A stretch of 64,000 bases of DNA from JAKPQD01 sp029572965 (GTDB lineage Bacteria; Bacteroidota; Bacteroidia; Bacteroidales; DTGW01). The DNA lies in contig DAOSPF010000002.1 in assembly GCA_035374585.1 (NCBI GenBank), positions 1-64,000 on the forward strand, given 5' to 3'. The notes under the pieces were generated by a model. It searched no databases. It worked only from the letters and a program-made list of their open reading frames with translations, and was not told where the DNA came from. The translations under genes were made by a program, and so were the position numbers. This document shows positions 58,987-64,000 of the stretch, piece after piece. Position 1 is the first letter of the stretch. Each line of letters opens with the position of its first letter.

Positions 58987-61034
58987 TTGTAAAAGTTCCA
59001 GGTCAGTCCATATTGCATAACAGGTATCATTAAAGGGTAGTGAGCTGCTACGAATGTATTTTTCTTATAAAATCCGGCGTTGATGTGTGAGTATTTAAAG
59101 AAAAAGCTCACAACCTTCACTTTGAAAGTGAGGTGTACATCAACAACAGGATAATCGCCTGTTTTGGATACTTTTTCATTAGCAGAAGTGAGTGCAAAAA
59201 CTCCCAATGAAGGTATATAAGTTTCTGGTGTGTAGCTGCTTTCATATTTTACATCAAATCCCAGGCGTGCATATAGCTTTCCTCCTGTTGAGAACCTGAA
59301 AGTATGCTGGATATTGGTAGAGTTGTAATAAACCATTTGTGGTACCTGGAAGTAACTGTTATCAAACTCCTGAAAAGTAATAGCATTGGTGGTTTCAAAT
59401 TTCCACAAACGTAAAGTGTTTGAAAATGTTATACTTGCAACATGCAGCGTTTTTGAAGTTTGTGTCACACCTTCGGCATCAAAATATACCATGTTAGAAA
59501 TAATATGGTAATTTCCGCTAATAGTAGTATTAAGCTTATCTGCAGAGATTGAGCCATAGATTCTTTGCTTATATTCGCGTTTGAAATTATCGCCTTTGTT
59601 CCACATAAAATGGTTTGAAAAGAGCGAATTGTACATAAACGAAGGCTTATGTAATTCAGAAACAAAGCCTGCATCAAAAGAGAAGTAACTATTAGTGTCT
59701 TTGTTCATCCACAGTCTGGCATCCAATCGTTGATCGCCAATATTATAGCCTGCCAGGTGACTTTCCCATACAAGTTTGCCTTTCATCCGCTTTATTGATT
59801 TCTCAATGCCTGCAGTAAACCAAAATTTATAGTAGTCGCTGAAAGATTTGTCCGCGTTCCCTTTTAATACTATGGTGTCGTTGCTAAGCTGACCTGTGTA
59901 AGTTCGATAGCCATAAAGCGGGGCACCCTTTGCATTGGCAGAATCAAAGCCGGGAATATAAATATTGTTTTTTTGAGGGAATGGTGGATTAAAATGTGTG
60001 CCATTTATTATCAATGTATCAGGCACACAACCTCTGAATGCCGAATAGTATCCAACGTGTATTGATCCAACAAAATTTGGCAGATACTTCCAAAGCTCGG
60101 GCGATTTAAGTATTACTGCGTTTTCAATTGTGGTAAGCGAAAGCGAGTCATTAGATATTTTGCTGGCGTAATAGTTGTGTTTATAAAACGAAACAGTATC
60201 CATTTCAGTTTCTTTATACAACTTTTTTTGCGAGTTTACATCAAGTTTATAAGTAATGGAACCTGATTTAATTTTGTTGAAAAAATTAGTACTATCGTCA
60301 TTGATGCCTTGTAAAAAGTGCAACTGGTGAAAAGTAGAAAAGCCCATGCCCCGATATCTTGATTTAGCAGTTTCAAGGTTAACAGCTACGCCTTTAAAAT
60401 CGCCGTTTTTGTAATTTATCAAGGTGTCATTCTTTACTCCGCCTGATTCTTGCAAGGTAGTACTATTCCAAAATAGTTGAAGGTAGGAGTCTATACTTTC
60501 TCTTTTTTTAAAATAGTTGATAATGAAATGGTGGTTACTTGCACTGGGAATTTCATTGGTAGCAGCGTATGAATAAAAATTATAATCAACGCCAATCGAA
60601 GAATTTTTACCCAATGACTTGGCAAACCTGACCCCGGCATACTCTTCTTTATCGCTCAACCCTCCGGCTATTTTGTATGTAACACTTGAAAAAGTCTTAT
60701 TCAAATGGTAAAAAGACAATTCTGGCGTTTCCCTGAAATACATGGCTATTGATGGATAAAAGTTCGTATTCATCGTCAAACGGTCTGATAAGTCGTTTGA
60801 AAGAGATGGATATCCATTATAAGTCAGGTACGAGTATGATTTCTCGGGTTTTTGATAATTCTTTAAATTGTGCAGGTGGTTGATAGATGTGTCTATCGCA
60901 ACAGTGTCTGCCAATAAATGATAGTCGAGTTTTACCTCAGCCAGATAGGTTGTATCGCGCTTTGGTGGTGTTTTCTTTTGCGAAAAAGCCTGCACAACAA
61001 ATAACAGGCTAAGAACTGTAAATAAAACTCTCAT
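58983..61034 (-). CDS. Large outer-membrane barrel protein (putative porin)
   Basis: A 683-aa protein with signal peptide (1-19, VQAFSQ) and dense alternating strands to the C-terminus: SIGVDYNFYSYAATN, FYPSIAMYFRET, YGSISADKLNTTISGNYH, AHYPLMIPVMQYGLTWNFYN. The length and terminal aromatic strand fit the Porin_10-like families of Bacteroidetes. It lacks TonB-box or plug features. Substrate unknown. An ATG at 61052 would add six residues. The -7 element for it is at 61069-61076. Confidence 0.75.
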   Translation of the reverse strand: MRVLFTVLSLLFVVQAFSQKKTPPKRDTTYLAEVKLDYHLLADTVAIDTSINHLHNLKNYQKPEKSYSYLTYNGYPSLSNDLSDRLTMNTNFYPSIAMYFRETPELSFYHLNKTFSSVTYKIAGGLSDKEEYAGVRFAKSLGKNSSIGVDYNFYSYAATNEIPSASNHHFIINYFKKRESIDSYLQLFWNSTTLQESGGVKNDTLINYKNGDFKGVAVNLETAKSRYRGMGFSTFHQLHFLQGINDDSTNFFNKIKSGSITYKLDVNSQKKLYKETEMDTVSFYKHNYYASKISNDSLSLTTIENAVILKSPELWKYLPNFVGSIHVGYYSAFRGCVPDTLIINGTHFNPPFPQKNNIYIPGFDSANAKGAPLYGYRTYTGQLSNDTIVLKGNADKSFSDYYKFWFTAGIEKSIKRMKGKLVWESHLAGYNIGDQRLDARLWMNKDTNSYFSFDAGFVSELHKPSFMYNSLFSNHFMWNKGDNFKREYKQRIYGSISADKLNTTISGNYHIISNMVYFDAEGVTQTSKTLHVASITFSNTLRLWKFETTNAITFQEFDNSYFQVPQMVYYNSTNIQHTFRFSTGGKLYARLGFDVKYESSYTPETYIPSLGVFALTSANEKVSKTGDYPVVDVHLTFKVKVVSFFFKYSHINAGFYKKNTFVAAHYPLMIPVMQYGLTWNFYN

Positions 61035-61068
61035 GCAAATCTTGATTGGCACTTTAATTTTAAAACGC

Positions 61069-61076
61069 CAAAGATA
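61069..61076 (-). promoter_or_regulatory. -7 element for the porin gene
   Basis: Minus strand reads TATCTTTG (TAnnTTTG), about 35 nt before the porin ATG. No good -33 element. Confidence 0.42.
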
Positions 61077-61083
61077 GAATAAA

Positions 61084-61322
61084 ATTACGAATGACTAATT
61101 ACGAATGACTAATTACGAATGACGTATCAATGTCGTTTAGTTAATTATTAAAAAAAGCCAACAGGCCTGAAAGACGCTGTCGGGTTAGTATCACCTCTGA
61201 GCTTACAGCGTTCGCAGAACCTGTCCAGGTCATAACTAAACAACATTGAATTACTAAATATGAATGATGTAATTCGTAATTTTTAATTGAAAATTAGTCA
61301 TCAGTCATTAGTCATCAGTAAT
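61084..61322. repeat. Short-period repeats flanking a structured spacer
   Basis: Left cluster: ATTACGAATGACTA repeated 2.8 times with period 14, itself two 7-mers (61084-61122). Right cluster: TAGTCAT, CAGTCAT, TAGTCAT and CAGTAAT with period 7 (61295-61322), plus ATTCGTAAT at 61272-61280, in the complementary orientation. The right cluster overlaps the 3' end of bcp. The 150-nt spacer holds the hairpin listed separately. Confidence 0.8.
61158..61231 (-). ncRNA. Candidate structured RNA or terminator between bcp and the porin gene
   Basis: GACGCTGT (61173-61180) pairs with ACAGCGTT (61205-61212) over 8 bp, closing an inner GGGT/ACCT hairpin. ACAGG (61161-61165) pairs with CCTGT (61220-61224) outside it. 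On the minus strand the structure ends in a T-tract (about 61150-61156), so at minimum it can end bcp transcription. It has no match to any riboswitch I know. The GC content is higher than its surroundings. Confidence 0.3.
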
Positions 61323-61771
61323 TGGCTTATTTGCTTTGCATGGTTTTTGGTGTCCACCTTTTCAATGATATGGGCAATAACCCCTTTCTCATCAATGAGG
61401 TACGTTTTTCTTAAAATCCCTTCATATTTCCTGCCATACATGCTTTTTTCGCCCCAAGCGTTGTAATCTTTCAGCATCTTTTTTTCGCTGTCCGAGATGA
61501 GCGTGAATGGCAATTGGTGTTTTGTTTTAAACTTTTGATGAGAAGCTTGCGAATCGGCACTTACACCAATAACTACAATTCCATTTTTAGTTAAAATATC
61601 GTAATTGTCCCTCAAGCTGCATGCTTCAGCGGTACATCCAGGAGTGTCATCTTTGGGGTAAAAATAAAGCGCCAGTTTTTTACCTTTAAAATCTGCCAGT
61701 GTCACCTTTTTTCCGTCCTGGTCAACGCCTTCAAAAAAAGGAGCTGGTTGGCCTGTTTTTATTTCACTCAT
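61301..61771 (-). CDS. bcp: Thioredoxin-dependent thiol peroxidase (Bcp/PrxQ)
   Basis: A 156-aa atypical 2-Cys peroxiredoxin reducing peroxides in the cytosol. The peroxidatic and resolving cysteines are in DTPGCTAEACSLRD, spaced by four residues as in PrxQ. KKLALYFYPKDDTP and VIGVSADSQASHQKF are typical. The final codons (LLMTND) are encoded by the intergenic heptamer repeat, so the C-terminus may have been rewritten by repeat insertion. Confidence 0.95.
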   Translation of the reverse strand: MSEIKTGQPAPFFEGVDQDGKKVTLADFKGKKLALYFYPKDDTPGCTAEACSLRDNYDILTKNGIVVIGVSADSQASHQKFKTKHQLPFTLISDSEKKMLKDYNAWGEKSMYGRKYEGILRKTYLIDEKGVIAHIIEKVDTKNHAKQISQLLMTND

Positions 61772-61784
61772 ATTCTGATAAATG

Positions 61785-61814
61785 TAATTTTGTTTAGAAT
61801 GTTAGATATATTTG
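61785..61814 (+). promoter_or_regulatory. Two -7 elements before the TPR-SPOR gene
   Basis: TAATTTTG (61785-61792) and TATATTTG (61807-61814) both match TAnnTTTG. The second is only 12 nt before the ATG at 61826 and argues against earlier in-frame starts. Confidence 0.42.
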
Positions 61815-61825
61815 CAGCATTAACA

Positions 61826-63565
61826 ATGAAGCAGTTAATATTGTTTAATATTTTTCAAAATAAGTTCATCAGCTTGGGCAAGTATATTTTTCAGGGTTGT
61901 ATAATTGCAATGTTGCTATTTATAATTACGCCTTCTTGGGGGCAACAGCAAAGGTCTTCTCAAGCCCAGACGGCTATACAGTTGTTTGATGGTGGGCAAT
62001 ATACTGAAGCTTTGCCTTTATTTAATAATCTTGTAAATAAATACCCGAAAGATAACCTTTATAAAAAATATCTTGGGGCCTGTATTGTAGAAACAAACGG
62101 CACACTTTCGCAGGCTGTAAACTATCTTGAAATGTATAAGGTGGGCGAGAAGCTGTATTGGCCTGAATTGTACCTGATAAAAGCCTATTTACGCCTGTTT
62201 AAAGTTGAAGAAGCCCGAAAAGTCCTTGAATCATTAAAAAGAGATATGCCTTATTTTGAAGCCCGTAAATATGGGCTTGCTGAAATGGAACGCTATTTAA
62301 ACTTCTTGAATTTTAATATTTCAGAAAACGAATATGGCCAAGTAGCTGAAAAAGTATTACTAAATATTGATATCCTAAAAAATAATGCAGAGGCATGGTT
62401 TGATTTAAAATATCTTAAAATTGGCGCAGACAGTTTTTGTTTGGTGTTGGTGAAAAATGAAGAGTTACAGCCAAATACTACTTATTTGTTAAGGAAAATG
62501 CCTTCAAAAGATAATGCGCTTTACATGAGCCGTTTTTCGGCTTTTGGGCAATGGCAGCAACCCGAAAAATTTGATGCTGCTTTTGAAGGATTTACCATTT
62601 CAAATGTTTTTCCTCCTTATATTGACCAGCAAAAACATGTAGCTTATTTTTCTTTAGAAAAAAAAAGCCAGCCAACTGGTTTTGATATTTATATGGCCGA
62701 GTTTACTCCGAAAAATCTGAAACAAGTAAAATTAAAAATATTGCCATTACCTGTTAATTCTCCGTGGAACGAGTATTTATACATTTCGTTTGATACGCTG
62801 TCGCTTTTAGTGTCAGATCGTGAAACGTCTCCCCAAAAGGCTGTGCAATATCTTTTGCAAAAGCAAACAAAGATAGACCTTGCGAATTTTAAATCTTACG
62901 AGTTGTATAATTTTTGTTTTTTCAAAAAATCAATCACTAAAATTTCTTTACCGCAACAAAAAATTGAAACATCAAAAGTTTTACCTTCATCATATCAAGA
63001 TGAAGAGATGGTTACACAGGCTTTAGAAAAACAGCGCATCGCAGATTCTGCCATGTTTGTTGCATATCAGATAAAAATAAAGATTGCTAATACCGAAGAT
63101 AAGAAAATGCGAACAACGTTGTTTGGAGAAATGAAAAAAGCCGAGAAACGTGCAAAAACTTTACAAGACGAAGCCAATGGTATGTATCAGCAATTTATCC
63201 CTGCATTGTCTGCTAAAAGTCAGGAAATTAATAAGTTTTCAGAAGTGATGTCAAAATCAAAAAATAGCGAAGGCGATGTAGTTACAAAGTCTGATGGAAG
63301 TTTGGTTTCTTATCGTATTCAACTCGGGTTATTTTCTAATCCCAAACCGGCAGTTTTTTTTGCCGGCATTGATTCTGTTACCTCTGAAAATGTTGATAAT
63401 GGAAAGGCATTAAGATATTTTACACCTTACTATGGGACCTATCCAGATGCTGACAGTATGCTAACTATTGTAAAAAGTAAAGGGTTTAAAGAAGCTTTTA
63501 TTGTGGCCTATTACAATAAACGCAAAATACCACTTGAACGCGCGCGGCAGATAGAGAAGGAGTGA
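61826..63565 (+). CDS. Exported TPR-SPOR domain protein
   Basis: A 579-aa protein with a membrane/signal segment (about 22-38, IIAMLLFIITPSWGQQ). After it, TPR-like helices (about 45-185: AIQLFDGGQYTEALPLFNNLV, VNYLEMYKVGEKLYWPELYLIKAYL) then a beta-rich middle region with no recognised fold, a coiled Lys/Glu segment, and a C-terminal SPOR-type domain (about 490-575: SYRIQLGLFSNPKPAVFF and SKGFKEAFIVAYYNKRKI). It probably binds peptidoglycan or helps organise envelope complexes. An ORF start at 61748 overlaps bcp and is unlikely. Confidence 0.72.
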   Translation: MKQLILFNIFQNKFISLGKYIFQGCIIAMLLFIITPSWGQQQRSSQAQTAIQLFDGGQYTEALPLFNNLVNKYPKDNLYKKYLGACIVETNGTLSQAVNYLEMYKVGEKLYWPELYLIKAYLRLFKVEEARKVLESLKRDMPYFEARKYGLAEMERYLNFLNFNISENEYGQVAEKVLLNIDILKNNAEAWFDLKYLKIGADSFCLVLVKNEELQPNTTYLLRKMPSKDNALYMSRFSAFGQWQQPEKFDAAFEGFTISNVFPPYIDQQKHVAYFSLEKKSQPTGFDIYMAEFTPKNLKQVKLKILPLPVNSPWNEYLYISFDTLSLLVSDRETSPQKAVQYLLQKQTKIDLANFKSYELYNFCFFKKSITKISLPQQKIETSKVLPSSYQDEEMVTQALEKQRIADSAMFVAYQIKIKIANTEDKKMRTTLFGEMKKAEKRAKTLQDEANGMYQQFIPALSAKSQEINKFSEVMSKSKNSEGDVVTKSDGSLVSYRIQLGLFSNPKPAVFFAGIDSVTSENVDNGKALRYFTPYYGTYPDADSMLTIVKSKGFKEAFIVAYYNKRKIPLERARQIEKE

Positions 63566-63636
63566 TTTACTTATTTTTAACATTTGCTATTAACAAAAAT
63601 CATGATTGTTGTTAATAACTTGTCGTCAAAATACAT

Positions 63637-63644
63637 TAAATTTG
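63637..63644 (+). promoter_or_regulatory. -7 element for clpS
   Basis: TAAATTTG, 57 nt before the clpS ATG; no well spaced -33 element. Confidence 0.42.
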
Positions 63645-63701
63645 ATATACAAATTGAAATTAGCTTACTAATTTTAATTTCATGTTTTAATTGCATAGAA
63701 A

Positions 63702-63989
63702 ATGAAAAAGTTTGATGAATTTAGTCACAGCCCTCAATTTGATGAAGATATCGAGAAGACGAACGGGCTGGCCAATTTTCTTACCCTTCATAATGATGAT
63801 TTGCATACTTTTGAATATGTCATAGAATCATTAGTAGAGGTTTGCAAGCATGATTTTGAGCAAGCTGAACAATGTACTTATTTGGTACATTATAAAGGTA
63901 TGTGTGATGTAAAAAAAGGTAGTTATCATTCATTGATCCCTTATAAAAAAGAGCTGTCCCGTCGTGGTTTAAAAGTTACCATTAACTGA
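63702..63989 (+). CDS. clpS: ATP-dependent Clp protease adaptor ClpS
   Basis: A 95-aa adaptor that delivers N-degron proteins to ClpAP or ClpCP. FLTLHNDDLHTFEYVIESLVEVC is the substrate-pocket block (HNDDxHTFxYV), followed by AEQCTYLVHYKGMCDVKKGSY and the final strand RRGLKVTIN. Both pocket acid and histidine positions are intact. The partner ClpA/ClpC is not in the window. Confidence 0.93.
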   Translation: MKKFDEFSHSPQFDEDIEKTNGLANFLTLHNDDLHTFEYVIESLVEVCKHDFEQAEQCTYLVHYKGMCDVKKGSYHSLIPYKKELSRRGLKVTIN

Positions 63990-64000
63990 TAGTTGCTGAT

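Noticed and set aside
61158..61231. TPP or other known riboswitch
   Set aside because: CTGAG and GAACCTG words recall the TPP aptamer, but the order and the conserved segments do not fit, and the neighbouring genes are not thiamine genes. Kept only as a weak structured-RNA candidate.

Overview
The window looks like the chromosome of an anaerobic or fermentative member of the Bacteroidota, most likely Bacteroidales. The reasons are: AT-rich coding sequence; repeated matches upstream of genes to the Bacteroidetes -7 promoter element TAnnTTTG (two with a well spaced -33 TTTG); families typical of the phylum (DUF3098 after ftsX, IPExxVDY protein, long amidophosphoribosyltransferase paralogue, Porin_10-like barrel, periplasmic two-component-propeller sensors); and a SdhCAB complex with a single five-helix di-haem cytochrome b. 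No rRNA, tRNA, CRISPR array, transposase or phage gene was recognised. Layout: 0.06-10.4 kb holds a universal stress protein, a propeller-type adenylate/guanylate cyclase, ilvE, ftsX-DUF3098, a periplasmic thioredoxin, a usp-cls bicistron and a DMT/DUF486 membrane protein. 10.5-18.6 kb holds gltX, cysK, small secreted or lipid-anchored proteins, and a tight PurF-like/UbiD pair. 18.7-31.4 kb is signalling and housekeeping: a propeller-SpoIIE phosphatase, a hybrid kinase with a decayed ATPase domain, an unrecognised exported protein, MsrBA, EttA, a frameshifted S23/four-helix-bundle gene inserted before hisS, a PAS kinase and a HicBA toxin-antitoxin pair. 31.4-39.8 kb has an IPExxVDY protein, a 47-codon small ORF with its own terminator, purH and the full rod-shape operon mreB-mreC-mreD-mrdA-rodA. 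39.9-45.1 kb is a complete six-gene Ech-type (group 4) [NiFe] hydrogenase. 45.2-52.8 kb has a frameshifted CheY-like gene, a Nudix hydrolase, pyrE-SRPBCC-rsmA, sppA, nhaA and pepP. 52.9-57 kb has a truncated second S23 gene and sdhCAB, whose intergenic gaps contain short-period repeats. 57-64 kb holds mrp, a PPP phosphatase, a large porin, bcp, a TPR-SPOR protein and clpS. How the parts fit: Ech (ferredoxin-linked, membrane-bound H2 turnover with ion pumping), succinate dehydrogenase/fumarate reductase (quinone-linked) and NhaA (Na+/H+ exchange) suggest an anaerobic energy metabolism that balances ferredoxin, quinone and ion gradients. MreBCD-PBP2-RodA indicates a rod-shaped cell. The least ordinary signal is a set of intergenic repeats built from 7- or 8-nt units. 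They occur as complementary (inverted) clusters either side of a spacer; one pair surrounds the broken S23 gene, others lie in or beside sdhCAB, and one encodes the end of Bcp.
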